NCBI GenBank assembly: GCA_051653625.1
Contig: JBOFWM010000060.1
Coordinates: forward strand, 1-44,934
Length of the DNA: 44,934 nucleotides
Direction: 5' to 3'
Origin: SFDP01 sp051653625
GTDB lineage: Bacteria > Bacillota > Clostridia > Lachnospirales > Lachnospiraceae
Under the pieces are notes generated by a model. It was given only the letters and a program-made list of their open reading frames with translations, was not told the origin of the DNA and did not search any database. Below are positions 25,524 to 34,317 of this stretch, piece by piece (within the stretch, counting starts at the first letter, position 1; each line of letters opens with the position of its first letter). The translations under genes were made by a program, and so were the position numbers.

Positions 25524-26672
25524 ATGAAAATTACAATGATTTCTAATTACATCAACCATCATCAAATTCCGTTTTCTAATGAATTGTATCACATGGAAGG
25601 TGTGGAATATCATTTTATTGAAACGATTCCAATGGAAGAGGAGCGAATTGCTATGGGATGGCAAGTAGAAAACAAACTTCCATATGTATCTTCTTTGAAC
25701 CATGAGTTTGATTCTTGTAAAACATGGATTGATGAAAGTGACATCTTACTTGTTGGATGGATGGAGAGAGAAGATCTTATTGTAAATCGTTTGGAAAGTG
25801 ACAAATTAACGATTCGAATTAGCGAACGTATTTATCGAGAAGGGCAATGGAAAATGATTTCGCCAAGAGGATTACTTAAAAAATACAAAGAACATATTCG
25901 TTTTCGTAAAAAATCGGTGTATCTTTTATGTGCAGGTGGATACGTAGCATCTGATTTTGCGCTTATTCATGCATATCCAAATAAAAAATTTCAATTTGGA
26001 TACTTTCCAGAATTTATTTCTTATGATATAAAAGAGCTTTTTCAAAAAAAGAAAGAAGTAGAATCGTGTGTAGAATTTGTATGGGCAGGTAGATTTTTGC
26101 CATTAAAACACCCAGAATTTGTAATACGGCTTGCAAAAAGAATGAAAGAAAGAAACTATAAATTTCATATTCACATGATTGGATCTGGTGAAATGGAAGA
26201 AATGCTATACAAACAAGTAAAAGTGGATAACTTAGAAAAATATGTTACCTTTTGTGGATTTCTCCCACCAAATAAAGTTCGAACCATTATGGAACAATCG
26301 CATATTCATTTATTTACAAGTAATCATCTAGAAGGATGGGGTGCTGTTGTAAATGAAGCAATGAATAGTGGGTGTGCATGTGTTGTAAATCGTCAAGTAG
26401 GTGCAGCTCCATTTTTAATTCAACATTCGAAAAATGGTTTGATTTATGAAAAGGGAAGATACGCTGAGTTTGAAAATCAAGTAATTACACTGATGGAAGA
26501 TAAAAAGAAGATAAAAGAACTAGGTATTGGTGCATATGAAACAATAAAAAATACATGGAATGAAAAATGTGCAGCAAAAGAATTACTTCGTTTTTATGAA
26601 AATTGGAAAAAAGGATGTTGCAATCCACCAAAGGAAGGTCCTTTTTCCATCGCAAAAGTAGAGAGGATGTAA
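25524..26672 (+). CDS. family 4 glycosyltransferase
   Basis: 382 residues, GT-B fold. The N-terminal domain opens MKITMISNYINHHQIPFSNE, a start common to a capsule-locus GT4 group. FVWAGRFLPLKHPEFVIRLA, HMIGSGEMEE and the E-x7-E motif E270...E278 (EGWGAVVNE), then GAAPFLI, mark the donor domain. AAGGAG precedes the ATG. It is nine bases downstream of the previous GT4 gene and clearly co-transcribed with it. The two GT4 proteins differ in sequence, so they are not a recent duplication. Confidence 0.88.
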   Translation: MKITMISNYINHHQIPFSNELYHMEGVEYHFIETIPMEEERIAMGWQVENKLPYVSSLNHEFDSCKTWIDESDILLVGWMEREDLIVNRLESDKLTIRISERIYREGQWKMISPRGLLKKYKEHIRFRKKSVYLLCAGGYVASDFALIHAYPNKKFQFGYFPEFISYDIKELFQKKKEVESCVEFVWAGRFLPLKHPEFVIRLAKRMKERNYKFHIHMIGSGEMEEMLYKQVKVDNLEKYVTFCGFLPPNKVRTIMEQSHIHLFTSNHLEGWGAVVNEAMNSGCACVVNRQVGAAPFLIQHSKNGLIYEKGRYAEFENQVITLMEDKKKIKELGIGAYETIKNTWNEKCAAKELLRFYENWKKGCCNPPKEGPFSIAKVERM

Positions 26673-26674
26673 AC

Positions 26675-27667
26675 ATGAATCAACCGCTAATTTCCGTTGT
26701 AGTGCCAATCTATAATACAGAAAAATATTTGAAGAAATGTATTGAAAGCATCAAACAACAAACATATAAACAAATAGAAATACTTTTAGTTGATGATGGA
26801 TCCACAGATAAAAGTGCTGAATATTGTAAGGAACTAGCAAAGGAAGCGTCTAATATTTTTTATTTTTACAAAGAAAATGGTGGATCATCTAGCGCTAGAA
26901 ATTTTGGAATTAAGAAAGCAAAAGGTGACTTTATTGGATTTGTAGATAGTGATGATTTTATTTCGCCTACCATGTATGAAACTTTAGTAAATGCAGCCAT
27001 CAATGGCAAATATGAAATAGTCCAAGGAGCTAGAGATGAAGTAGACGAAGATGGAAATGAGTTGCCTGATGTTTGCCAAGTTGTACCGAAAGAAACGTTT
27101 GTAAAAAGCGAACAATTTTTAGAAGATTTATTGATGCATAAAGGAGATTGTTCTTTTTGCACAAAATTAATCAAACGCCATCTTTTATGGAAGCATAACT
27201 TCCCGGAAGGAAAACTAAATGAAGATTTTTTTCTAATGTTACAACTTCTTCGTGAAGTGGAAGGGGTGTATGTTGTTCCAGAAAAGTTCTATCACGTTTG
27301 TTATCGCATAGGAAGTAATACAAGGACGAAGGATAAAAATTATTTTCCAAGTGTATTTTTAGATATTGTAGAAAATTCAGATTATGCGTTACAACTAGTG
27401 CGACAGCAATATCCTTTGCTAGAAAAACAAGGATTACGGTTTTCTTTTTATCAAAGATTGGAATACATGTTGCACATTCCTATTTCTATGATGAAAAAAG
27501 AAAATAAATTTTATGAAAAAGTGAAACAATATTTACGAAGAAACATAGGGAAGATGATTCGAAATCCCTATTTGACGAAAAAAGAAAAGGTATATTTATG
27601 TTTACTTACTATTGCGCCTAGATGGGTAAGACAATTTCATTGCTTTTTAAAGGGTAATATGCTATAA
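26675..27667 (+). CDS. family 2 glycosyltransferase (EpsJ/CpsJ-like)
   Basis: 330 residues: ISVVVPIYNTEKYLKKCIES, LLVDDGSTDKSAEYC, GGSSSARNFGI and GFVDSDDFI (DxD) are the classical GT2 motifs, followed by KLNEDFFLMLQLLRE, the acceptor-side ED element. ATG 26675 follows GAGAGGATG, two bases after the previous stop; a longer in-frame start at 26603 lies inside that gene. The sugar specificity is not visible. A promoter for the next gene sits at its 3' end. Confidence 0.88.
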   Translation: MNQPLISVVVPIYNTEKYLKKCIESIKQQTYKQIEILLVDDGSTDKSAEYCKELAKEASNIFYFYKENGGSSSARNFGIKKAKGDFIGFVDSDDFISPTMYETLVNAAINGKYEIVQGARDEVDEDGNELPDVCQVVPKETFVKSEQFLEDLLMHKGDCSFCTKLIKRHLLWKHNFPEGKLNEDFFLMLQLLREVEGVYVVPEKFYHVCYRIGSNTRTKDKNYFPSVFLDIVENSDYALQLVRQQYPLLEKQGLRFSFYQRLEYMLHIPISMMKKENKFYEKVKQYLRRNIGKMIRNPYLTKKEKVYLCLLTIAPRWVRQFHCFLKGNML

Positions 27668-27668
27668 T
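27640..27668 (+). promoter_or_regulatory. internal promoter ahead of pseB
   Basis: TTGCTT (27640-27645), 17 bases, TATAAT (27663-27668) with an upstream TGC (extended -10). It overlaps the stop of the GT2 gene and lies 36 bases before pseB, so the Pse genes can be expressed separately. Confidence 0.65.
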
Positions 27669-27703
27669 TTTCCACAGATTTGAAAGGAATAAGGACAAAT
27701 TTA

Positions 27704-28699
27704 ATGTTAAATAATAAAACGATTTTAATTACAGGCGGAACGGGTTCATTTGGAAAAGCCTTTACTAAATATGTATTAAACCATTACGATCCAAAGAAGA
27801 TTATTATCTACTCAAGAGATGAGTTTAAACAATGGATGATGGCGAATGAATTTAAAGAATACAGCAAAAAGCTTCGTTTTTTCATTGGTGATGTAAGAGA
27901 TTTAGAACGCATGAGACGTGCAGTAGTAGGGGTGGATTACATCATTCATGCAGCTGCTATGAAGCAAGTGCCAGCATGTGAATATAATCCAAATGAAGCA
28001 ATTAAAACAAATATTGTGGGTGCACAAAATGTGATTGAGGCTGCATTAGACAGTAAAGTTCAAAAAGTAGTTGCACTATCTACAGATAAAGCGGTAAATC
28101 CTGTTAATCTTTATGGTGGGACAAAGCTTGTATCAGATAAATTATTTATTGCTGCCAATGCATATGCTGGAGAACGCGATATTAACTTTTCTATTGTTCG
28201 TTATGGGAATGTAGCGGGTAGTAGGGGATCTGTTATTCCATTTTTCAACAAAGTAATTAAGGATGGAGCTAGTGAACTTCCGATTACAGACTATCGCATG
28301 ACACGTTTTTGGATTAGTTTAACAGAAGGTGTAAAACTAGTGATCAAAGCATTAGAAGAAGCGACAGGTGGAGAAACATTTATTAGCAAAATTCCATCTT
28401 TTAAAATTACGGATTTAGCACAAGCTATGAAACCGGGATGTGAAATGCCAGAAGTTGGTATAAGAGAAGGTGAAAAGTTACATGAGATTATGGTAACAGT
28501 AGAAGATTCAATGACAACATATGAATTTGAAAATCACTTTATAGTATATCCACAAATGGTTTGGAATGAAAAACAAAAACCAAATCCAAATGGAAAAAAA
28601 GTTCCAGAAGGATTTTCTTATAGCTCAGACAACAATACAGAATGGTTAAGTATTGAAGAGATGAAAGAATTAATTAAAACAGTAGATTTAGAAAAATAA
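27704..28699 (+). CDS. pseB: UDP-GlcNAc 4,6-dehydratase, inverting (PseB)
   Basis: 331 residues, short FlaA1/PseB-type SDR without membrane segments. The cofactor motif ILITGGTGSFGKAF is followed by YSRDEFKQW, IHAAAMKQVPACEYNP (the Met-Lys of the PseB group), LSTDKAVNPVNLYGGTK (catalytic D-K and Y-x-x-x-K) and RYGNVAGSRGSVIPFF. It removes water and inverts C5 of UDP-GlcNAc to give the 4-keto-6-deoxy-L-arabino sugar, first step to pseudaminic acid or related sugars. ATG 27704 follows AAGGAC; an upstream in-frame TTG (27680) is less likely. A terminator separates it from pseC. Confidence 0.92.
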   Translation: MLNNKTILITGGTGSFGKAFTKYVLNHYDPKKIIIYSRDEFKQWMMANEFKEYSKKLRFFIGDVRDLERMRRAVVGVDYIIHAAAMKQVPACEYNPNEAIKTNIVGAQNVIEAALDSKVQKVVALSTDKAVNPVNLYGGTKLVSDKLFIAANAYAGERDINFSIVRYGNVAGSRGSVIPFFNKVIKDGASELPITDYRMTRFWISLTEGVKLVIKALEEATGGETFISKIPSFKITDLAQAMKPGCEMPEVGIREGEKLHEIMVTVEDSMTTYEFENHFIVYPQMVWNEKQKPNPNGKKVPEGFSYSSDNNTEWLSIEEMKELIKTVDLEK

Positions 28700-28712
28700 G
28701 AAACAATTAGAG

Positions 28713-28741
28713 ATGGTATGCGTAAGTGCATACCATTTTTT
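28713..28741 (+). terminator. intrinsic terminator between pseB and pseC
   Basis: ATGGTATGC (28713-28721) pairs exactly with GCATACCAT (28728-28736) around a 6-nt loop, followed by six T residues. It lies between two genes of one pathway on the same strand, so it should lower pseC and downstream expression relative to pseB, unless readthrough is controlled. Confidence 0.8.
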
Positions 28742-28762
28742 CAAAAGAAGGGAGAATAAATC

Positions 28763-29959
28763 ATGAGAAAACTTGCGATTTGTGGTGGAACACCAATAAG
28801 AAATGAAAAAATATTTTATGGACATCAATATTTAGATGAATCGGATTATAAAGCAATCGAAGAGGTACTAAGAAGTGATTTTTTAACATGCGGACCTAAA
28901 ATTGTAGAATTAGAACGACGATTATGTGAAATGACGGGTGCGAAATATGCCGTAGTTGTTAGCAATGGGACAGCAGCGCTTCATATTGCATGCCTTGCGG
29001 CACAAGTTTCAACAAATGATGAAGTGATTACAACACCTATTACATTTGCAGCAAGTGCAAACTGTGCATTATATTGTGGTGCAACCCCTGTTTTTGCAGA
29101 TATAAAAGAAACAACGTATAATATTGACCCACAAGAAATAGAAAAAAAGATTACAGACAAAACAAAGGCAGTTGTTGCCGTTGATTTTACTGGACAAGCC
29201 GTTGAATTAGATGAAATCACAAGAATTTGTAAAGAGCATGATTTAATTTTAATTGAAGATGGTGCACATTCGATTGGTACTAAATATAACGGAAAAATGG
29301 TTGGAAGTATTGCTGATATGACAACCTTTAGTTTTCATCCTGTAAAAACCATTACAGGTGGAGAAGGCGGAGCTGTTATGACGAATGATAAAGCTCTTTA
29401 TGAAGCATTATTGTTATATCGCTCTCATGGAATTACAAGAGAGGAATCCATGTTAGAAAAAGAAAGTGAAGGACCTTGGTATTATAATCAAGTAGCATTA
29501 GGTTATAATTATCGTATGACAGATATTCAAGCAGCGCTTATACTTTCGCAATTAGATAAATTAGACGTTTTTTCAAAAAGAAGAAGTGAAATTGTAACGC
29601 AGTACAATGATGCGTTTAGCCAAATACCTCAGTTGATTATACAGGAAGAGATAAAAGAATCCCAAACAACAAGACATCTTTATATTTTACGATTAAATAC
29701 GAAAAAATTGTCCATCAATCGTTTGGAATTTTTTCAGGCATTAGCAGCTGAAAATATAATGTGTAATGTTCACTATATCCCAACTTATTATTTTTCGCAT
29801 TATGAAAGATTAGGATATAAAAAGGGAATTTGTCCAAAAGCGGAAGCTTTATATGAAGAAATTATTAGTTTGCCATTATATTATGGTATGAGTGATCAAG
29901 ATGTAGAAGATGTGATAGAAGCAGTAAGATCAATCGCACTCTTTTATGCAAAGGAGTAA
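28763..29959 (+). CDS. pseC: UDP-4-amino-4,6-dideoxy-N-acetyl-L-altrosamine transaminase (PseC)
   Basis: 398 residues, PLP-dependent aminotransferase of the DegT/DnrJ/EryC1 family. Marks: SNGTAALHIACLAA, TTPITFAASANCALYCGATP (both PseC-typical), IEDGAHSIGT, and FSFHPVKTITGGEGG with the Schiff-base lysine, then GYNYRMTDIQAAL. It transfers an amino group from glutamate to the product of PseB. AAGGGAG precedes the ATG. PseH, PseG, PseI and PseF are absent from the window, so the amino sugar could be the final product or be completed elsewhere. Confidence 0.92.
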   Translation: MRKLAICGGTPIRNEKIFYGHQYLDESDYKAIEEVLRSDFLTCGPKIVELERRLCEMTGAKYAVVVSNGTAALHIACLAAQVSTNDEVITTPITFAASANCALYCGATPVFADIKETTYNIDPQEIEKKITDKTKAVVAVDFTGQAVELDEITRICKEHDLILIEDGAHSIGTKYNGKMVGSIADMTTFSFHPVKTITGGEGGAVMTNDKALYEALLLYRSHGITREESMLEKESEGPWYYNQVALGYNYRMTDIQAALILSQLDKLDVFSKRRSEIVTQYNDAFSQIPQLIIQEEIKESQTTRHLYILRLNTKKLSINRLEFFQALAAENIMCNVHYIPTYYFSHYERLGYKKGICPKAEALYEEIISLPLYYGMSDQDVEDVIEAVRSIALFYAKE

Positions 29960-29965
29960 TTTACT

Positions 29966-30988
29966 ATGATAAAACTAAGCATTATTGTACCTGTCTACAA
30001 TATGGCATCAGATAATAAATTGACATATTGTCTAGAATCTCTTATTGCACAAACTATAGATTCCTATGAAATAATTGCAGTTGATGATTGTTCTACAGAT
30101 AATTCGTTGGAAATTTTAAAAGAATATGAAATGAAATATCCAGAACGAATCAAAGTAGTTGCATCTAAGCGCAATAAAAAACAAGGTGGAGCAAAAAATC
30201 TTGGATTATTAGAAGCAAAAGGAGAATGGATTGGCTTTGTTGATAGCGATGACTGGATTGCAAAAGATATGTATAAGCGCCTCTTAGAAAGAGCCGAAGA
30301 TACAGGGGCAGATATGGTGGGCTGTGATTATCATTTGACGAATCATCATTCTATGGAGATTGGTCAAATTGTGCATAATAATAAAGAAGAACAAACAGGT
30401 GTATTAACAAAGGAAAAATATAAATCTCTTTTGTTGGATGGTGGAAGTTTAGTAGTTAAAATCTATAAAAGAGAGATTATTTATGGAATTCCATCTAGAT
30501 TTCCAGAAGATATGTTTTATGAGGATAATGCATTATGTAAAAGTTGGATGATGCGTGCAACTCATTTTGAATATGTGAAAGAACCACTCTATTATTATTA
30601 TCAACATGATGCATCTACAGTCCACACGATTACAAAAGAACGATGTGAAGATCGAATGCAAGCTGCAAGAATCATGATTGCTGAAGCAAAGAAGTATGGA
30701 TATTATGAAGATTATAAAGAAGAATTGGAAATAACATTTGTTATTTTATTTTATGTGAATACATTATTTTCGTATATGGTTGGAGTGAAGAAACAAAAGT
30801 ATCAATTTTTGAAGAAAATGTCATCTGAAATGAAAGCAACATTTCCTGAATTTAGGAAAAATAAATACTACAAAGAGCGCGTACATGAGGAGGAAAGGAA
30901 ATTAATTGGATTTCATATGAAATCAACTATTTTTTTCTGGTGTTACTACAAATTGCTTTGGTTTTATAGAAAATTAAGAGCAAAATGA
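29966..30988 (+). CDS. family 2 glycosyltransferase (EpsJ-like)
   Basis: 340 residues. LSIIVPVYNMASDNKLTYCL, AVDDCSTDNSLEIL, KQGGAKNLGLLEAKGEW and GFVDSDDWI (DxD) mark the GT2 domain. FPEDMFYEDNALCKSW supplies the acceptor-side ED element. The C-terminus (FHMKSTIFFWCYYKLLWFYR) is hydrophobic and basic and probably touches the membrane. It starts six bases after pseC with AAGGAG in place, so it is co-transcribed with pseC. Confidence 0.87.
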   Translation: MIKLSIIVPVYNMASDNKLTYCLESLIAQTIDSYEIIAVDDCSTDNSLEILKEYEMKYPERIKVVASKRNKKQGGAKNLGLLEAKGEWIGFVDSDDWIAKDMYKRLLERAEDTGADMVGCDYHLTNHHSMEIGQIVHNNKEEQTGVLTKEKYKSLLLDGGSLVVKIYKREIIYGIPSRFPEDMFYEDNALCKSWMMRATHFEYVKEPLYYYYQHDASTVHTITKERCEDRMQAARIMIAEAKKYGYYEDYKEELEITFVILFYVNTLFSYMVGVKKQKYQFLKKMSSEMKATFPEFRKNKYYKERVHEEERKLIGFHMKSTIFFWCYYKLLWFYRKLRAK

Positions 30989-31107
30989 AAGTGATAAGTC
31001 AATAAAAATGTCGAAAAATGAAATATTTTCTTGCAAAAAAATATAAAAGGTAAAAAATACCAATTTGAAATAAAAAATATGCAAGATAAATTGCAAGGTG
31101 AAAAAAT
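30989..31107 (+). other. AT-rich gap between GT2 and GT52 genes
   Basis: 119 bases, about 80% A/T, with a ribosome binding site AAGGTGA at its 3' end. A TTGCAA about 75 bases upstream of the ATG lacks a good -10 partner. No terminator or RNA structure stands out. Confidence 0.5.
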
Positions 31108-32175
31108 ATGAAAAAGAGAGTTTATATATGCCATACATTCTATCATGTGTATATTGCAGTGATAAAAGAGTTGAATTTACCGGTTTCAGAAAGAAAAAAA
31201 GCGACTTTACTATTGAGTTCTATGTCAAATGACTTTGGGAATTTAATAATAAGAGCAAAAAAATCGAATTTATTTGAAGCTGTATATGAGTATCATGAAA
31301 AAGCGGAAGAAGAATTTGAAGAGTTAAAAAAATACCGAGTGGACCGTGGAAACATCATTATAAATATGTTTGCAAGAATCATATTCACGAAAAAATTTGG
31401 TAAACTTCAAGAAAAATTTATTCCAGTAGATTTAAGAAAATTTGAAGATATCTATGTGTTTTGTGATTCGGATCCCATAGGATATTACTTAAATTATAAA
31501 AAAATATATTACCATGCGTTAGAAGATGGTCTTAATTGCATCAAACAATACGATACTGCAAGATACGATAATAGGGGGGCTTTTCGTTTGAAAGCACTAA
31601 TGTCAAATCTAAATTTAATTTTTATACAAAATGGATATGGTAAGTATTGTTTAGATATGGAAGTGAATAATATTTCGTGTTTGCAATATCCATGTAAGAA
31701 ATATATTGAGAAGTCAAGAGCCGAATTAATTGCAAATGTAAAAAAAGAAGAGTATGAAGTACTTGTTTCTATTTTTATTGAAAATTTAAATGCAATAAAA
31801 GAAAGTATTCATGGATATGCAAAAGCGCAAGGAAAAATTTTAGTACTAACAGAACCGCTTTGTGATTTGAAAACGAGAGAGCAACTATTTAGAGATATTG
31901 TAAAAGAATATGGATCGGGGAAAATTGTTGTAATGAAACCGCATCCAAGAGATGTGCTTAATTACAAATTATTATTTCCAGAGTGTCTTGTATTAGAAGG
32001 AGGATTTCCGATGGAAATTCTTAATTATATAGAAGACTTATCTTTTGAAAATGTTGTATCTGTTTTTACGGTTCCAGATGCAATTAAATTTGCAGAACGT
32101 ATTACATTTTTAGGTGCGGATTTTATGGATAATTATGAAGATCCAGACATACACAGACAAAATGAAAAAATATAA
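31108..32175 (+). CDS. GT52/sialyltransferase-like glycosyltransferase
   Basis: 355 residues. The start RVYICHTFYHVYIAVIKEL resembles GT52 (lipooligosaccharide sialyltransferase) proteins. Two short motifs shared by bacterial sialyltransferases are visible: an acidic-acidic-Gly motif at E139-D140-G141 (HALEDGLN) and an HP motif at H279-P280 (KPHPRD), followed by SVFTVPDAIKFA. Such enzymes use CMP-activated nonulosonic acids, although some GT52 members transfer other sugars. Together with pseB and pseC upstream, transfer of a nonulosonate is possible, but the missing CMP-sugar genes leave this open. Confidence 0.7.
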   Translation: MKKRVYICHTFYHVYIAVIKELNLPVSERKKATLLLSSMSNDFGNLIIRAKKSNLFEAVYEYHEKAEEEFEELKKYRVDRGNIIINMFARIIFTKKFGKLQEKFIPVDLRKFEDIYVFCDSDPIGYYLNYKKIYYHALEDGLNCIKQYDTARYDNRGAFRLKALMSNLNLIFIQNGYGKYCLDMEVNNISCLQYPCKKYIEKSRAELIANVKKEEYEVLVSIFIENLNAIKESIHGYAKAQGKILVLTEPLCDLKTREQLFRDIVKEYGSGKIVVMKPHPRDVLNYKLLFPECLVLEGGFPMEILNYIEDLSFENVVSVFTVPDAIKFAERITFLGADFMDNYEDPDIHRQNEKI

Positions 32176-32204
32176 AGGAGTAGGGGAAGAGGGAGAGAAC
32201 GATT

Positions 32205-32990
32205 ATGGCAACTGTTTCAAGTAGATATTATTCAAATGCATTAGGGGGCTTTGTTTCTTTTACAGCGATTGTTCCGTTCGAAGATCATGGTTCCAATTTT
32301 TTGGCACCAAATCCAGAACCATATGAATTAAAGAAACCGTTAAGAACGATTTATCTTTTACATGGGATTTGTGGAAATGAGCACGATTGGCTTTACGGAT
32401 CTAGAATTGAGGAATATGCAGTAAAAAATAAAATAGCTGTTATTATGCCAGATGGAAATAATAATTTTTATGTAGATAATTCACCGACAGAAAGATGGGG
32501 AGAATTTGTTGGAAAAGAAATAGTGGAAGTGACAAGAAATTTGTTTCCATTATCAAGAGAAAGAGAAGATACATTTATTGGTGGTTTTTCTATGGGTGGA
32601 TATGGTGCTATTCGAAATGGATTAAAATATAGTGAAACGTTTAGTAAAATTGTATCGTTATCCGGTTCGATTATGAGTTATGCAATACCAGAAGCGTTTG
32701 AAGAGGCAGATATTCCGTGGCGAAAAAAAAGTTTTTATGAACGAATTTTTGGATCGTTAGATGATGTGGTTGGCAGTGAGTTTGATCCAGAATATTTGTT
32801 TTTACAAAAGAAGAAAGAGGTAAGTATTTATATGGCAATTGGAGTGGATGATTTTTTATTAGAGCAAAATAGAAGATTTAAAAAGTTTTTAGAAAAAAAT
32901 CATGCAACTCTTTATTACTTGGAAGAACCAGGAACGCATAATTGGGATTTTTGGGATGCGCATATTAAGAAAGCATTAGAATGGATATAG
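32205..32990 (+). CDS. esterase of the EstA/FrmB (esterase D) family
   Basis: 261 residues, alpha/beta hydrolase. YLLHGICGNEHDWLYGS supplies the oxyanion region. The nucleophile is S129 in GGFSMGGYGA, the acid is in GVDDF and the base in GTHNWDFW. No signal peptide, so cytoplasmic. Relatives include tributyrin esterases and acetyl-ester hydrolases. At the tail of the polysaccharide locus, O-deacylation of sugars is a reasonable but unproven idea. It starts 29 bases after the GT52 gene, with AAGGAG about 26 bases from the ATG and a weaker GAGGGAGAG closer in. Confidence 0.82.
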   Translation: MATVSSRYYSNALGGFVSFTAIVPFEDHGSNFLAPNPEPYELKKPLRTIYLLHGICGNEHDWLYGSRIEEYAVKNKIAVIMPDGNNNFYVDNSPTERWGEFVGKEIVEVTRNLFPLSREREDTFIGGFSMGGYGAIRNGLKYSETFSKIVSLSGSIMSYAIPEAFEEADIPWRKKSFYERIFGSLDDVVGSEFDPEYLFLQKKKEVSIYMAIGVDDFLLEQNRRFKKFLEKNHATLYYLEEPGTHNWDFWDAHIKKALEWI

Positions 32991-33082
32991 TTTAAAGCTA
33001 TAACAAGCGATAGAAAACATGTATTATCGTAAATGGTCCAAATAATTTATAGTATATGAGAGAAAAGAAATGGAGGAATGGG

Positions 33083-34216
33083 ATGTATACTACAAAGAAA
33101 AAAGTGGCACCACATAGATTTGATATTGTGGGTAGCTTTTTAAGACCAGAACGAGTGAAAAAAGCAAGATTGGAGTTTCAACAAGGTGTCATTACAGCAT
33201 CACAATTAAAAAATATTGAAGATGATGAAATTAAAACGTTGATCCAAAAACAAAAAGAAGCAAACTTACCAGTGATAACAGATGGAGAATTTCGTAGAAG
33301 TTATTGGCATTTAGATTTTATGTGGGGATTTCACGGTGTGGAAGAAATTGAATTAGAACATGGTTATTTCTTTCATGGGGAAGAAACGACAAAAGGGTCT
33401 ATTGCTCTTACGGGAAAAATCTCGGGAGAACACCATCCGTTTGTAGAACATTTTAAATATGTAAAACAATTTGAAGATGATACTACGACTGCTCGACAAA
33501 CAATTCCGGCGCCAGCACAAATGCTTGCAGAATTATATCGTGGTGATAATCGCATAAATACAGAAAAAATATATCCAAATTATGATGAATTGATTCAAGA
33601 TATTGCAACTGCATATCAGCAAGTAATTGCAGAATTATATGAGGCAGGATGTCGAAATATTCAATTGGATGATTGTACATGGGGGATGCTTGTAGATAAA
33701 GGGTATTGGGAACAGATTGCAGACTTAAATACTACACTTGAAATAGAAGCTAATCGATACTTGAAAATCAATAACCTTGCAATAGAAGGGCGACCAGAAG
33801 ATCTGGCACTTACCATGCATATTTGCAGGGGGAATTACCATTCTACATTTGCCTCATCCGGCGGATATGATTCGGTTGCGCCTTATGTATTTGCAAAAAC
33901 AAATGTAGATGCTTTCTATTTAGAATACGATGATGAACGTTCTGGAACGTTTGATTCCTTATCGTTTGTACCAGAGAATAAAAAGGTAGTACTTGGACTC
34001 ATTACAACGAAATCACCAGTTTTAGAAGAAAAAGAAGCGATTATACATCGAATTCATGAGGTGGAAAAATATATTCCTTTAGAACGATTATACTTAAGTC
34101 CACAATGTGGATTTGCATCTTGTGAAATTGGAAATAAACTGACTGAGGAAGAACAATGGAACAAACTTGCACTTGTAAAAGAAATTGCACAAGAAGTTTG
34201 GAATACTACAACTTAA
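33083..34216 (+). CDS. MetE C-terminal-type methyltransferase (YxjG/YxjH-like methionine synthase)
   Basis: 377 residues, corresponding to the catalytic half of cobalamin-independent methionine synthase. HRFDIVGSFLRPERVKKA is the typical YxjG start; TDGEFRRSYWHLDF, LDDCTWG and the zinc ligands (His and Cys in MHICRGN, Cys in SPQCGFAS, Glu in FYLEYDD) are in place. It probably makes methionine from homocysteine with a methyl donor that may not be methyl-folate polyglutamate. ATG 33083 follows GGAGG at ideal distance; a longer start (33056) lacks one. No S-box or T-box is seen in the 92-base gap before it. Confidence 0.88.
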   Translation: MYTTKKKVAPHRFDIVGSFLRPERVKKARLEFQQGVITASQLKNIEDDEIKTLIQKQKEANLPVITDGEFRRSYWHLDFMWGFHGVEEIELEHGYFFHGEETTKGSIALTGKISGEHHPFVEHFKYVKQFEDDTTTARQTIPAPAQMLAELYRGDNRINTEKIYPNYDELIQDIATAYQQVIAELYEAGCRNIQLDDCTWGMLVDKGYWEQIADLNTTLEIEANRYLKINNLAIEGRPEDLALTMHICRGNYHSTFASSGGYDSVAPYVFAKTNVDAFYLEYDDERSGTFDSLSFVPENKKVVLGLITTKSPVLEEKEAIIHRIHEVEKYIPLERLYLSPQCGFASCEIGNKLTEEEQWNKLALVKEIAQEVWNTTT

Positions 34217-34241
34217 AATAATAAGAATGAATTTACTTTTG

Positions 34242-34279
34242 TGCGCGTGTTTATATTATTGAATAAATACGCGCATTTT
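34242..34279 (+). terminator. intrinsic terminator after the methionine synthase-like gene
   Basis: TGCGCGTGTTTAT (34242-34254) pairs with ATAAATACGCGCA (34263-34275) with one G-U, an 8-nt loop, then TTTT. Confidence 0.75.
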
Positions 34280-34317
34280 GTTATGCTTGAAAAAATAAAA
34301 GAAAAGGAGTTTTTAGA

